From: Sneathiella sedimenti
GTDB lineage: Bacteria; Pseudomonadota; Alphaproteobacteria; Sneathiellales; Sneathiellaceae
DNA: 64,000 nucleotides
Assembly: GCF_017313765.1 (NCBI RefSeq)
Contig: NZ_JAFLNC010000003.1
Location: 248,001 to 312,000, forward strand
Direction: 5' to 3'
This document shows, one piece after another, positions 44,064 through 53,306 of the stretch (within the stretch, counting starts at the first letter, position 1; each line of letters opens with the position of its first letter). The position numbers and the translations under genes are program-made. The notes under the pieces are model-generated. The model saw only the letters and a list, made by a program, of their open reading frames with translations. It did no database searches and had not been told where the DNA came from.

Positions 44064-44468
44064 TCACTTGCAGCTTTTTCTGCTTTTAAGGTAGTAAAGC
44101 TGATCTTTCCGAAATTGCAAATTAGAAAGGTTCTCCTTTGCTTCGTCGTTGTTGTCAGCCCCAAACGCAGGAAAGATAAACAACGCGCCAAGATAGCCGA
44201 CAATTTGGTTCTTTACGCGATCCCCCTTAATCACCAATTCATTGTCTTCGATCGCTTCATTGACTTTCGTAAGCTCTGAATCAAGCTCTTCACAGACCTT
44301 CGAGAGATCGTCTTCATCTATATTGAGAGTTTTGATGATCTCAGCGTCTGATTTATTTGCACGACTGATCGGAAGGTCAGGAGCGGACCTAGCACAACCA
44401 ACCAAAAGCAACAGCGTCAGGAGAGTAATAAAGTATCCGCGAAATTGTTTGTTACAATAGGTCGGCAT
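44064..44468 (-). CDS. Small predicted lipoprotein
   Basis: This 134-residue protein has an N-terminal signal with the lipobox LLLVGC (Cys25 region, after GYFITLLTLLLL), so it is likely a lipoprotein. The rest is acidic and helical (AEIIKTLNIDEDDLSKVCEELDSELTKV) with one more hydrophobic stretch IVGYLGALFIFPAFG. No family is recognised. The gene and its neighbour are AT-rich compared with the surroundings. Both lie on the minus strand. Confidence 0.7.
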   Translation of the reverse strand: MPTYCNKQFRGYFITLLTLLLLVGCARSAPDLPISRANKSDAEIIKTLNIDEDDLSKVCEELDSELTKVNEAIEDNELVIKGDRVKNQIVGYLGALFIFPAFGADNNDEAKENLSNLQFRKDQLYYLKSRKSCK

Positions 44469-44509
44469 AATATTCTTATAAATTCTTAAGTTATTGAATT
44501 TGCAAATTT

Positions 44510-44917
44510 TCAGTCGTTAAAAACTACTGCACGCCCTTTGCCTTCCAAAGCACCCCAACTGAAAAATGAAACGCCGACTGAACCATGTCTTACAAAAATG
44601 ACTGCGTCCGCCCCAATTTCGGCAGCTTTCTCTTTGAGCGCTTCATTAACCATTTCTGGTGTGGGATCAGCATTGAAAATGGTTGTCTTGTTTACGGTTA
44701 CTTCAATGTCGCCGATAACAGAATACTTTTTATCTGTAATATCGCCGTCAGTAAGGATTATTTTTGAGGGATCCTTTTTCTCGGATTCTGAAATGCTAGC
44801 AATTTCAACAGCTTTACCGTCATTAGTAACCTGTGAATCTGACCAAGTGGAGCATGCAGAAACGAGAAACATTAATGAAAATATTACGATAGCTTTATTA
44901 AACATTTTTAAATCCAT
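44510..44917 (-). CDS. Small predicted lipoprotein
   Basis: This 135-residue protein has a signal with lipobox LVSAC (Cys22), followed by a polar domain. The motif GDIEVTVNKTTIFNADPTPEMV and AAEIGADAVIFVRHGSVG resembles envelope proteins of the GADAVI type, whose function is unclear. The first ATG is at 44917, but an ATG at 44905 with GGA seven bases upstream is an equally good start. It may form a transcript with the following lipoprotein gene. Confidence 0.7.
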   Translation of the reverse strand: MDLKMFNKAIVIFSLMFLVSACSTWSDSQVTNDGKAVEIASISESEKKDPSKIILTDGDITDKKYSVIGDIEVTVNKTTIFNADPTPEMVNEALKEKAAEIGADAVIFVRHGSVGVSFFSWGALEGKGRAVVFND

Positions 44918-45122
44918 GATTATTCATGCTGACCTATGAAACACCAATGAGGAATTTATACTGATTAGTGAACAATATATACGTGTATCATTGTTGGCAA
45001 GAACTTACGTGTATTACCTGAGGAAAAATTAGACCATAGATTTAGCATGATTTGATCGCGGTCAATGCGGTCATAAATGGATCGGGTAGGGTTATACCTC
45101 TTTTCATAGGAAGGAGGAGCCT

Positions 45123-45566
45123 ATGTTCGACAATCCGTCTTTGGTAACCCGTGTCGCGATTGGCAAGTCTATCGGTCTGGTTTTTGGCCTGATCGGTTTT
45201 TTCCTGATGCCGTATATCTGGCCTGAGGGTGATATGTTGCTGCGGCTTGGTGTGCTGTTCTGGTACGTCACGGTCGGCGCATTTATCGGCGTTTTCGGCG
45301 TGATGGACTGGCACCCCATACTCCGTATACCGTTGCCCTGGTGGATTCGCGCGTCCTGGATTGGCGGATGGATGAATTTTGTTCTTACCCTTTTTGCCTA
45401 TGATACATTTGAGAAAATGATGATCTATGTACTGGGTCCCGATTTTCCTTTTTTATCGCCGTTCTGGTTTGTCCTGGAAGGGGTTATTGTCGGCCTCATC
45501 ATCGGGTACTTCGCAACTAAATTTGGCGGAGAAGGCAAGGCCACGGTTCTAAAGCGTCCGTTATAG
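45123..45566 (+). CDS. Uncharacterised four-TM membrane protein
   Basis: This 147-residue protein has four hydrophobic segments (about residues 15-33, 40-60, 75-92 and 117-134) and little outside them. A motif such as HPILRIPLPWWIRASWIGGWMN lies between helices 2 and 3. I do not know the family. GGAGGAG directly precedes the ATG, which makes the start firm. It stands alone on the plus strand. Confidence 0.7.
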   Translation: MFDNPSLVTRVAIGKSIGLVFGLIGFFLMPYIWPEGDMLLRLGVLFWYVTVGAFIGVFGVMDWHPILRIPLPWWIRASWIGGWMNFVLTLFAYDTFEKMMIYVLGPDFPFLSPFWFVLEGVIVGLIIGYFATKFGGEGKATVLKRPL

Positions 45567-45599
45567 CAGGGATCTGCCACCTTCATCCCAGGGGACGTC

Positions 45600-46208
45600 T
45601 CAGCGTTGTCGCAAGATTTCTTTTTCCACGACCTCCAGCCGGTCCTTACCAAAAAATATTTCATTGCCGACGAAAAAGGTTGGCGCGCCAAAACAGCCAC
45701 GTTCGACGGATGCATTCGTATTCTTGATTAGCGCCTCCTTTACGGCTTGGTCCTGAGCGCGTTCCAGAATATGTGCACCATCGAGACCGGCGGCACCTAG
45801 CACAGAGGAGATCACTTCGGGATCATCCATCTTCTTTTCCTCTTCCCACATGGCAGTAAACACGGCGTCTCTGTATGCAGCTGAATACCCTTCATCCTCA
45901 GCGACAATTGCCCCCCGCATTATCTGTACTGTGTTCACCGGAAAATGCGGGTTCATGGCATATTTGGTCAGCTTGTGCTCTTCGATAAAACGTCTTGTTT
46001 CAAGATGCATGTACTCCATTTTCAAGGGAATTCCCTCGAACTGCTGTATCGGGGACTTGTTGTTGGTCAACTTGAAGACACCGCCCAGCAAAATCGGAAA
46101 ATAGCTGAACTTCGCGCCGGTTCTTGTTTCGATGTCGGGAATAACCTTATGAACGAGGTAGCAGTTGGGGCTGCCGAAGTCATAGTGAAATTCAACCTTT
46201 ACAGTCAT
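45600..46208 (-). CDS. 2-hydroxychromene-2-carboxylate isomerase family protein
   Basis: This 202-residue protein has the DsbA-like thioredoxin fold used by HCCA isomerases and the GST kappa class. Seen are VEFHYDFGSPNCYLVHKVIPDIE at the N-terminus, with Ser and no Cys-x-x-Cys, IPLKMEYMHLETRRF, and a C-terminal RGCFGAPTFFVGNEIFFGKDRL. GGA lies at a proper distance before the ATG at 46208; the ORF extends 52 codons upstream, which I do not regard as coding. In naphthalene degradation such enzymes use glutathione, but a role here is uncertain. Confidence 0.88.
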   Translation of the reverse strand: MTVKVEFHYDFGSPNCYLVHKVIPDIETRTGAKFSYFPILLGGVFKLTNNKSPIQQFEGIPLKMEYMHLETRRFIEEHKLTKYAMNPHFPVNTVQIMRGAIVAEDEGYSAAYRDAVFTAMWEEEKKMDDPEVISSVLGAAGLDGAHILERAQDQAVKEALIKNTNASVERGCFGAPTFFVGNEIFFGKDRLEVVEKEILRQR

Positions 46209-46336
46209 GCGATCATTCCTTTTTAGTCTTCCAACGCTGTGATATGTTGCAGTCTGAACCGAGCCGAGACAAGAGGCAAGGGTTGTCTTAAGTTGAACGG
46301 ATACCAATAATAAGAAAGATAAACGGGAGCGATAAG

Positions 46337-46918
46337 ATGAATGATATCTCCAACGAGAGAGCAAGATTCAGCCAGATGGAAGAAGGAACAGCGGCTGACT
46401 ACAAGATCATCTCCGATAATTTTAAGGTCTTTTCCAAGGAGTTGCCAGACAGGGTTCTTAGTCACCTGAAATTACTGGAAGGAGATTTTGGTGGATTTGC
46501 GGTGGACCGGCTGGAGCATTCTTTGCAAAGCGCGACCCTCGCCCATCAGGACGGACAGGATGAGGAGTATGTCGTGGCGGCCCTGCTTCATGATATCGGG
46601 GATACGCTGGGAACCTTCAATCATGCCGACATCGGCGCCGCGATGCTAAAGCCATTTGTGTCGGACAAGATCCACTGGATCCTCGAAAAGCACGGCATAT
46701 TTCAAGGATATTATTTCTTCCATCATATCGGACTTGACCGAGACATGCGGGAGCAGTTCCGTGGCCATGAACACTTCGAGGATTGTGCTCACTTTTGCGC
46801 GGCGTATGATCAGGCTGCCTTTGACAAGAATTTTGACTCTGCTCCGCTTGAATTTTTCGAGCCAATGGTCCGCCGGGTAATGGCCGCACCCAAGAAATCA
46901 ATCTATCTGATGGAGTAG
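46337..46918 (+). CDS. HD domain protein, PhnZ-like
   Basis: This 193-residue protein has an HD domain with the ligand pattern His61, His85-Asp86, His96 or His119, and Asp158 (EHSL, LLHDIGD, NHADIGA, KHG, AAYDQAAFD). The overall pattern recalls the PhnZ and myo-inositol oxygenase group of mixed-valent di-iron oxygenases rather than HD phosphohydrolases. No phosphonate gene is near. The ATG has a proper GGGAG upstream. It is convergent with the EamA gene, and a GC-rich hairpin (46917-46923/46926-46932) separates the two. Confidence 0.8.
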   Translation: MNDISNERARFSQMEEGTAADYKIISDNFKVFSKELPDRVLSHLKLLEGDFGGFAVDRLEHSLQSATLAHQDGQDEEYVVAALLHDIGDTLGTFNHADIGAAMLKPFVSDKIHWILEKHGIFQGYYFFHHIGLDRDMREQFRGHEHFEDCAHFCAAYDQAAFDKNFDSAPLEFFEPMVRRVMAAPKKSIYLME

Positions 46919-46940
46919 GGGGCCCGCCCCCTTACAACTT

Positions 46941-47855
46941 CTATAACTTCGTCTCGATGGCTGAGGGTGTTTGCGCCTTGCGGCTGACCTGAAGTTCCCG
47001 GTGGGAAATATAGGTTGCTGCGCCGATAATGACTGCGCCGCCAATCATGACAAAGGGGTCAAGCGGTTCTCCAAAGACCAGTACGCCCAGTATTGCGGCC
47101 CAGACCAGTTGAAGGAAGCCAAGAGGCTGGGTAACGGTAATCGGGGCTGCCTGAAAGGCCCGGGTCAGGGTGTAGTGTCCCATCGTGGCAATAACAGCCG
47201 CAAGGGACAACCAGGCAAGTTCATGTTCCGTTGGCGTGCGCCATTGTATTATCGCCCCAGGCAACAGGGTTATGGTGCACCCTATCGAGAGCATGCCGAC
47301 GATCATGGATGAACTTTGAGAACCAGTCAGTTTCTTCGCAATAAGAAAAGAGACGGCGAATAACGGCGCCGCGCAAAGCTGCGCAAGCTGGCCAAGCTGA
47401 ATTTCCTGAAAGCCCGGCCGCAAAATAATAAGCGCCCCGACAAATCCGGCGATTACCCCGCCGATCCGTCGAAACTGCAGTTTCTCCCCGAGAAAAATCG
47501 CAGCCCCCAAGGTAACGAAAATCGGGGCGACATAGCCAATCGCGGTTACTTCCGCAATCGGAATACGGGCCATGGCGTAGAACCAGAGCATAACGCCAAC
47601 TCCATGGACCAGGCCGCGCAAAATATAAAGCCGGGTATTCCGCTTGCTCGGCATGCCGGGCCAATGCCGGATAACCATGGGGAGAATAATCAATGACCCC
47701 AATAAATAACGGATAAACGCGGCCTCGATCGCGGGCATATCGGACCCAAGATGGCGCACTATTCCGGTCATGCCGACAAAGAGAAAGCTGGTCAGGATCA
47801 TCCAGGCAATTCCCTGTAAGGTCGTACTATTTCTCAGGGAGCTGGAGACTGACAT
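46941..47855 (-). CDS. EamA family DMT transporter
   Basis: This 304-residue permease has ten helices and two EamA repeats: GIAWMILTSFLFVGMTGIVRHLG at the start with AFIRYLLGSLIILP, and the second half with IGCTITLLPGAI and AAITVTQPLGFLQLVWAAILGVLVFGEP-like (APITVTQPLGF). It resembles S-adenosylmethionine/riboflavin-type or general drug/metabolite carriers. Substrate unknown. It is separated from msrA by 168 bases in which I see no convincing signal. Confidence 0.9.
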   Translation of the reverse strand: MSVSSSLRNSTTLQGIAWMILTSFLFVGMTGIVRHLGSDMPAIEAAFIRYLLGSLIILPMVIRHWPGMPSKRNTRLYILRGLVHGVGVMLWFYAMARIPIAEVTAIGYVAPIFVTLGAAIFLGEKLQFRRIGGVIAGFVGALIILRPGFQEIQLGQLAQLCAAPLFAVSFLIAKKLTGSQSSSMIVGMLSIGCTITLLPGAIIQWRTPTEHELAWLSLAAVIATMGHYTLTRAFQAAPITVTQPLGFLQLVWAAILGVLVFGEPLDPFVMIGGAVIIGAATYISHRELQVSRKAQTPSAIETKL

Positions 47856-48023
47856 GCGGGGGCCTTTATTATTTTTTTTATGGCGCCTTATTACAAATTG
47901 TTGCTCAAAGCAGTCGCGCCGGGTTTCATTTTAGGACGCGCGACTGCATTTGACTACTCTATTTCGGATTGCCTTTTATTTGAAGGTCATGGAGCAGGAA
48001 ATTTCACCCTCGCTCAGGCACCA

Positions 48024-48665
48024 TTAATGCTCCATTATACCGCGGTGGGCCTGATCTCCCCAAAGTTCTTCCACCTTGGCATCCCGACCGCAGTTGAATC
48101 GATAAAAGCTATATCTGATCGGGTTTATCTCCGCATAGTTCTGATGATAATCCTCCGAAGGATAAAATTTCGTGGCGGTTCGGATGGGCGTAACAACAGG
48201 ATTTTTCAATAGCCCAGACGCATTAAGAGCGGCTTTGGAATCTTCAGCTGTTGATTTTTGGGCTTCGCTGGTGACGAAAATAGCGGTTTTGTAACTTTCA
48301 CCCCGATCACAGAACTGCCCGCCATCATCCGTCGGATCGACACTCCGCCAGAATATGTCCAGAAGCTTTGCATAGGAAATCTTGTCCGGATCGAAGACGA
48401 TTTCAACCGCTTCCAGATATCCGCTGCCCCCTGCAGAGACGATTTTATATGTCGGGTTGGGTGTCTTCCCGCCGATATAGCCCGAGGTCGTTTCCAGCAC
48501 ACCGGGAACATGATCAAAATCTGATTCCACGCACCAGAAGCAGCCGCCTGCCAATATTGCAGTTTCCTCTGCCGCGGCAGCCTGGGAGGACAGCGCATGG
48601 GCCCCTCCCAAGATGGTTGTGATCGCCACCAAAACTTTTAAAAAGGGCGAGTATAATTTCTGCAT
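48024..48665 (-). CDS. msrA: Peptide-methionine (S)-S-oxide reductase MsrA
   Basis: This 213-residue enzyme reduces methionine-S-sulfoxide. The active motif GCFWC (Cys42 and Cys45) is followed by VESDFDHVPGVLETTSGYIGG, and the late PIRTATKFYPSEDYHQNY is conserved. Residues 1-33 form a signal peptide, so this is an exported, periplasmic MsrA rather than the cytosolic type. GGAG precedes the ATG. It acts in repair of oxidised envelope proteins. Confidence 0.95.
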   Translation of the reverse strand: MQKLYSPFLKVLVAITTILGGAHALSSQAAAAEETAILAGGCFWCVESDFDHVPGVLETTSGYIGGKTPNPTYKIVSAGGSGYLEAVEIVFDPDKISYAKLLDIFWRSVDPTDDGGQFCDRGESYKTAIFVTSEAQKSTAEDSKAALNASGLLKNPVVTPIRTATKFYPSEDYHQNYAEINPIRYSFYRFNCGRDAKVEELWGDQAHRGIMEH

Positions 48666-48850
48666 AAACGCAACTCCGCTTTTAATAATTATTCAGTAAA
48701 CGGAAGCTGGCCTATATGTTCTTCAATTACCAGTGCATCTCGCGGAGATTTGATATCACAAAAATATCAACGGGGGTGCTGCTTCCGGCCGCATTCCTTT
48801 TGTCAGCCTGGCCGGACCAAATGGCAGACCCCCGGAAATATTGTTTGCCT

Positions 48851-49621
48851 CTAGTCCGCGTAACCCGGTAATTGCCGGTCGAGTTTGCGCAAAAGAGCCG
48901 TCCAGGCTATTCCCGAAACAGCCGCAAGACCATTCTCGCCCTGCTTTGCCGTAACTTCAATGACGCTGTCGGAAGGGTAGTGGAGTTTGCGACCGCCAGC
49001 CAGGCTGGCTACCTGCATTTCGCAGGCGCGTTCCAGAAAATACATATTCAAAAAGGCTTCCCGGACCGTTGGGCCAAGGGCAAGTGTGCCGTGGTTCCAG
49101 AGTAACATCATGCTCTTGTCACCCAGATCCTTTTGCAGACGTGGCCGCTCATCATGATTGAGCGCGACACCTTCATATTCGTGGTAGGCAAGCTGTTCGC
49201 GGACGAGTAATGCCGTTTGGTTAAGCGGCAACAGACCCTCTTCTTGCGTTGCGACGGCTGTGCCGGCGGCGGTGTGGAGATGCATGACACAACCCGCATC
49301 GTGCCGTACCTCATGCACGGCGGAGTGTATGGTAAAACCGGCAGGGTTCACCCGATAGTCGGTTTTTCCGACGATCTCGCCATTCATGTCAATTTTGACC
49401 AGGGACGATGCGGTGATTTCATCAAATGTCATGCCATAGGGATTGATGAGAAAATGGTTGTTATTTCCCGGCAGGCGCGCAGAGATATGAGTGAAAATCA
49501 GATCATCCCACCCGAATAGAGCGACGAGCCGATACGCGGCCGCAAGATCGACCCGAATTTTCCATTCCTCATCGCTTATATGCTCCTGCCCCGATGTGTT
49601 CTGTACTGTTGCCAAGCTCAT
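48851..49621 (-). CDS. Class II aldolase/adducin family protein (paralogue)
   Basis: This 256-residue protein resembles the one at 22260-23033 over its whole length: ISDEEWKIRVDLAAAYRLVALFGWDDLIFTHISAR-like opening, NPYGMTFDEITASSLVKID and zinc region CVMHLHTAAGTAVATQ. In place of HTHTTAG it has HLHTAAG, and the later His is in LLWNHGTLALG. The reaction is unknown. A strong AAGGAG precedes the ATG. No pathway partners lie next to it. Confidence 0.88.
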   Translation of the reverse strand: MSLATVQNTSGQEHISDEEWKIRVDLAAAYRLVALFGWDDLIFTHISARLPGNNNHFLINPYGMTFDEITASSLVKIDMNGEIVGKTDYRVNPAGFTIHSAVHEVRHDAGCVMHLHTAAGTAVATQEEGLLPLNQTALLVREQLAYHEYEGVALNHDERPRLQKDLGDKSMMLLWNHGTLALGPTVREAFLNMYFLERACEMQVASLAGGRKLHYPSDSVIEVTAKQGENGLAAVSGIAWTALLRKLDRQLPGYAD

Positions 49622-49848
49622 TCTGATCTCCTTTTTTTATTTTCTGTGCCGAGGTATCGATCTGGAACGCCCGACCACTCTCGGAAAGAGTAAGTTTCTC
49701 AAATTCTGATATTCAAGTGTAGCGGATGTTTTTGCGTTTGAGCAAACCTCTTTTCAACCAATGCGCCCTAACCCGTTGTTAATAATTTTGCGGTAGTTGT
49801 GCTTGTGTCATTGCAATTGAAGAGGGGCCGTGCGGGCTGATTTAACAA

Positions 49849-52188
49849 ATGATGAAAAAAATAATCCAGGTATTTAAGAAAAAAAACAAGCCGGATAGCG
49901 CAGGAGAAGCGGTAAAATATTCCAAGTTTGGAATTGGGCCGCGCCTTATTGCTGCCTTCTCTATAGTCGCAATATTAACAATTGCCATATCGGCAATCAG
50001 CTGGGTTAGCCTGGGAACCATCACGACGGCGCAGGAAGATCTTATTAACAAGAAAGTCCCCGCAATCTCCCTCGCGTTGAAACTCGCGAATGAGACAACG
50101 GCACTCGCAGCGGCTGCCCCGCAACTCAGCACTGCTGAATCGGAAGCTGAACGCTCGCGGAGCTATAAGGCGATCACGAATGCAGGTAAAGCGGCGTCAG
50201 AGCGACTAACCTCATTGCGCGAGTATATGGATGGCAACCTGTCTCTTCAAAAAATTGACGATGGCCTGACCAAGATGCTGGACAGTTTGTCACGGCTCAA
50301 CGAACAGGTTCAAAAGCGCATTGAGTTTTCAAAGCAGCTGAGTACGACTGTTCCGGGTCTTTCTGTCGCCCGCGATATTCTTGATACGGGCCTGAGTCCC
50401 TTGCTTTTCCCGTTGAGAATGAAAGTAATCAAGAATTCCGATAATTGGAATGAACTGCTTTCTCAGTCCATTGATCAGGCCCTAACAGGAGTCCGTCCTG
50501 AAAATGATACGTCAGAGCTCTCCATGGAGACTCTCGGCATTCTCAATGACCAGGATGCTATTTACTCCTTCAAGAGTAGTGGATATCAAATGCTGAGCCT
50601 GCTGACGGAAGGTTTGCAGACGAGCGATATCAATGCTGTGCGAGACCTTGAATCCGTGTTCTTGTCGTCGATTTCCTCAATGGGAACACCCTTGAATGAA
50701 ATTGAACAGAATGCGTCCAAGGATCAAACCCAAGAGCTTTCTACGTTGTTCAACAACTTTCTTGCCATGGGCGTAGAAGACAGCACCAGTGATTCGGTCA
50801 ATATTTTTCAGACACGTATAAAAGAGCTGGAGACCGCAGAAACCGCGGAGGCAATCGTCAATGAAAGCAGGTTCCTGGCGGGCATCCTTGTTAAGAACGT
50901 AAATGCCTTCACTGCAGAAATTGAGGAATCCCTTGGTGTTGCGGCAGAACAGAATGCCACACTTGCCAATACAACAAAAATGACGTTGCTGCTTTGTGCT
51001 GTGGTCGCGTTGTTGATAACAATTGCAATTGGCTGGCTCTATGTCCGTCGGAATATTATTCGCCGACTAATGCTTCTGGTGGCGTCTGCACAGCGGCTTT
51101 CTGAAGGTGATCTGAAGTCCAGCATCTACCGTGAAGGACGCGATGAGATCGCACGGATGGGACATGCACTGGTCGGTTTCCGTGATACCGCAAGGGAAGC
51201 CGAAGCGGCCCGCGCTGAAGCGGAAGTGCAACGGCAAAAACGCGATGAGGAAAAAGCAAAGCGTGAGGAAGAACAGCGAAATGCGGAAAAAGCTGCCCAA
51301 GAAGAGCGTGAGCGGATCGAACGCGAAGCGATGGAAACAAAAACCAGGGAGCGGAACCAACTGGCCGATACTTTTGAGGGCAGCGTAAAGCATCTGGTCG
51401 AAAAGTTTGCCGCCGCCGCGTCCGAAATGACGGAAATGTCGCAGTCAATGACCAGATCTGCTGAAGATACTACTCAACGGTCCGCGACCGTTGCGTCGGC
51501 ATCCGATCTTGCAACGTCCAGTGTTAATTCGGTCGCTGCCGCGACGGAGGAACTGACATCTTCCATCAATGAGATCAGCCGTCAGGTCAACCAGGCTGCC
51601 AACATTGCGGGTGAAGCCGTCTCGGAAGCCGAACGGACCAACATTATGGTCACTTCACTGAACGAAGCAGCATCGAAAATTGGTGATGTGGTCGGCCTGA
51701 TTAATGATATTGCCGGCCAAACCAACCTGCTTGCCTTGAACGCCACGATTGAAGCAGCCCGTGCCGGTGATGCCGGCAAGGGATTTGCGGTGGTGGCCAG
51801 CGAAGTGAAAAACCTGGCGGCACAGACAGCAAAGGCAACGGAAGAAATCTCGGAGCAGATCAAGGCTGTTCAGGAAGAAACCGGCAATGCGGTTGGCGCG
51901 ATTGGCGGAATCACGACTACGATCGGAAAGATAAACGAGATTGCGACGTCAATCTCCGCCGCCGTGGAAGAACAAGGCGCGGCCACGGGTGAAATCAGCC
52001 GCAGTATTCAGCAGGCTGCGGAAGGGTCGCAAGAGGTATCCCAGAATATCCTCACTGTGAGAAATGCAGCGGAATCTACCGGCAAGACGGCGCAGGAGGT
52101 TGAAGAAATCTCGAATGGAATTGCCAAGGAAGTGACAGAGCTTGATCAACAGGTAGAAGGATTTCTGGCGCAAATTCGCGCAAGCTAA
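49849..52188 (+). CDS. Methyl-accepting chemotaxis protein
   Basis: This 779-residue chemoreceptor has a first membrane helix (residues 35-55), a large helical periplasmic domain, a second helix near 376-397, a HAMP domain to about 450, a highly charged helix (447-504, [18 protein letters not shown] and on) and the signalling domain from about 505 to the end. The hairpin tip has [20 protein letters not shown] (about 615-634). The periplasmic domain has no recognised ligand type. It couples to CheA through CheW, which are not in the window. A strong terminator follows. Confidence 0.95.
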   Translation: MMKKIIQVFKKKNKPDSAGEAVKYSKFGIGPRLIAAFSIVAILTIAISAISWVSLGTITTAQEDLINKKVPAISLALKLANETTALAAAAPQLSTAESEAERSRSYKAITNAGKAASERLTSLREYMDGNLSLQKIDDGLTKMLDSLSRLNEQVQKRIEFSKQLSTTVPGLSVARDILDTGLSPLLFPLRMKVIKNSDNWNELLSQSIDQALTGVRPENDTSELSMETLGILNDQDAIYSFKSSGYQMLSLLTEGLQTSDINAVRDLESVFLSSISSMGTPLNEIEQNASKDQTQELSTLFNNFLAMGVEDSTSDSVNIFQTRIKELETAETAEAIVNESRFLAGILVKNVNAFTAEIEESLGVAAEQNATLANTTKMTLLLCAVVALLITIAIGWLYVRRNIIRRLMLLVASAQRLSEGDLKSSIYREGRDEIARMGHALVGFRDTAREAEAARAEAEVQRQKRDEEKAKREEEQRNAEKAAQEERERIEREAMETKTRERNQLADTFEGSVKHLVEKFAAAASEMTEMSQSMTRSAEDTTQRSATVASASDLATSSVNSVAAATEELTSSINEISRQVNQAANIAGEAVSEAERTNIMVTSLNEAASKIGDVVGLINDIAGQTNLLALNATIEAARAGDAGKGFAVVASEVKNLAAQTAKATEEISEQIKAVQEETGNAVGAIGGITTTIGKINEIATSISAAVEEQGAATGEISRSIQQAAEGSQEVSQNILTVRNAAESTGKTAQEVEEISNGIAKEVTELDQQVEGFLAQIRAS

Positions 52189-52205
52189 TTCTTGAAATAT
52201 CCAGC

Positions 52206-52257
52206 AAAGGCAGTATTTACAGGCGAAATATCCTGAAACAAATACTGCCTTTTTCTT
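52206..52257 (+). terminator. Rho-independent terminator after chemoreceptor
   Basis: AAAGGCAGTATTT (52206-52218) and AAATACTGCCTTT (52240-52252) form a 13-base-pair stem; AGG/CCT extends it inside the loop. TTTTTCTTTT follows on the plus strand. It ends the chemoreceptor transcript. Confidence 0.92.
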
Positions 52258-52411
52258 TTCAATTATTTGCCCGTAATAATTGCAAAGATTAAAAATTAAG
52301 CAATTAACTCAGCTAGCTCCCTTTAAAATCACTATATTTTTTTCTGGCAAAAATTTATTCTTTGAGTCACAGTTACAGGGCAAAATAAGAATAACGTTTT
52401 AAACTGGGAGG

Positions 52412-52429
52412 TGGACGCCTAGGCGTCCA
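52412..52429. promoter_or_regulatory. 18-bp perfect palindrome upstream of liv operon
   Basis: TGGACGCCTAGGCGTCCA is a perfect palindrome, about 60 bases before the GTG start of livG. It has no spacer, so it is more likely a binding site for a dimeric repressor than a hairpin. No regulator gene lies next to the operon. Confidence 0.6.
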
Positions 52430-52490
52430 GAAGCGTATTCATAGAATGTTTGAAGATGCATCTGGGAGCTCGTGCAGCCATTAGTTATGA

Positions 52491-53306
52491 GTGAACAAAA
52501 ACACAGATAATTTAGCTTCTACGGACGCTTCAGCAAGCGACGCCTTGTTAAGTGTTCAAGATGTAAGCGTTCATTTCGGCGGCATCGTCGCGTTGGACGG
52601 AGTGTCTTTTGATATTCCCTCTGGCCAAATTGTCGGGTTGATTGGACCAAATGGGGCCGGGAAAACGACCCTGTTTAATTGCATAAGTCGTCTCTATGAC
52701 GTGAATTGGGGCGACATCCTCTTTAACGGGGAATCCATACTGAAAAGCCCCGTACACAGGATGAGTGAGATCGGGCTTGGCCGGACTTTTCAAAACCTTG
52801 CTCTTTTCTCCAATCTAAGCGTTCTCGATAACATTATGATTGGCGGACATTCGACGGCAAAGTCGGACTATATAAGCAACGCCCTGCACTTACCCTGGAT
52901 AAAACGGGAAGAGAAGGAGCTTCGTAAACGGGCATTTGAGATGCTGCGGTTTATGGAGCTGGAAGATACGGCGTTGCAGCGGATTGGCGGTCTGTCGTTC
53001 GGTATACAAAAGCGCCTTGAAATTGCCCGTGCATTGTTAAGTCGTCCGAAGCTCCTGTTGATGGATGAGCCCGCAGGCGGCCTTAACCACAATGAGTTGT
53101 CTCTTCTTGTGGATACTATCCGTCGTATTCGAGATGAGTTCGGCACGACGGTTCTTTTGGTGGAGCACCATATGGGCGTGGTCATGGAAGTTTCCGAGAA
53201 AGTTGTAGCTCTCAACTTTGGTCGTAAACTTGCGGAAGGGCCACCCGCTGAAATCCAGCAACATCCTGATGTTATTGAAGCGTATCTGGGGACAGGCAAG
53301 AAATGA
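52491..53306 (+). CDS. livG: Branched-chain-type ABC transporter ATPase LivG
   Basis: This 271-residue ATPase has Walker A GPNGAGKTT (residues 51-59), the helical insertion typical of LivG (IGLGRTFQNLALFSNLSVLDN), signature LSFGIQKRLEIARALLS, and Walker B LLLMDEPAGGLN. The start codon is GTG and the ribosome site is weak; no other start in frame precedes the ATP domain sensibly. It opens the livGFHMK operon and overlaps livF by four bases (ATGA). The substrate is not fixed: such systems carry amino acids, aromatic acids or amides. Confidence 0.92.
   Translation: MNKNTDNLASTDASASDALLSVQDVSVHFGGIVALDGVSFDIPSGQIVGLIGPNGAGKTTLFNCISRLYDVNWGDILFNGESILKSPVHRMSEIGLGRTFQNLALFSNLSVLDNIMIGGHSTAKSDYISNALHLPWIKREEKELRKRAFEMLRFMELEDTALQRIGGLSFGIQKRLEIARALLSRPKLLLMDEPAGGLNHNELSLLVDTIRRIRDEFGTTVLLVEHHMGVVMEVSEKVVALNFGRKLAEGPPAEIQQHPDVIEAYLGTGKK

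Larger units (their letters stand above)
52189..52490. other. Gene-free interval upstream of liv operon
   Basis: These 302 bases hold the chemoreceptor terminator, an AT-rich stretch, and the 18-base palindrome at 52412-52429. I see no gene in it. The promoter of the liv operon must lie here, but no clear -35/-10 pair stands out. Confidence 0.5.

Noticed and set aside
46917-46932. GC-rich hairpin AGGGGGC/GCCCCCT after the HD gene
   Set aside because: The two-base loop cannot form as drawn and no T-run follows, so I do not call it a terminator.
47880-48212. Open reading frame of 110 codons on the plus strand
   Set aside because: It runs antisense into msrA, has no family likeness, and its composition follows the opposite strand's gene.
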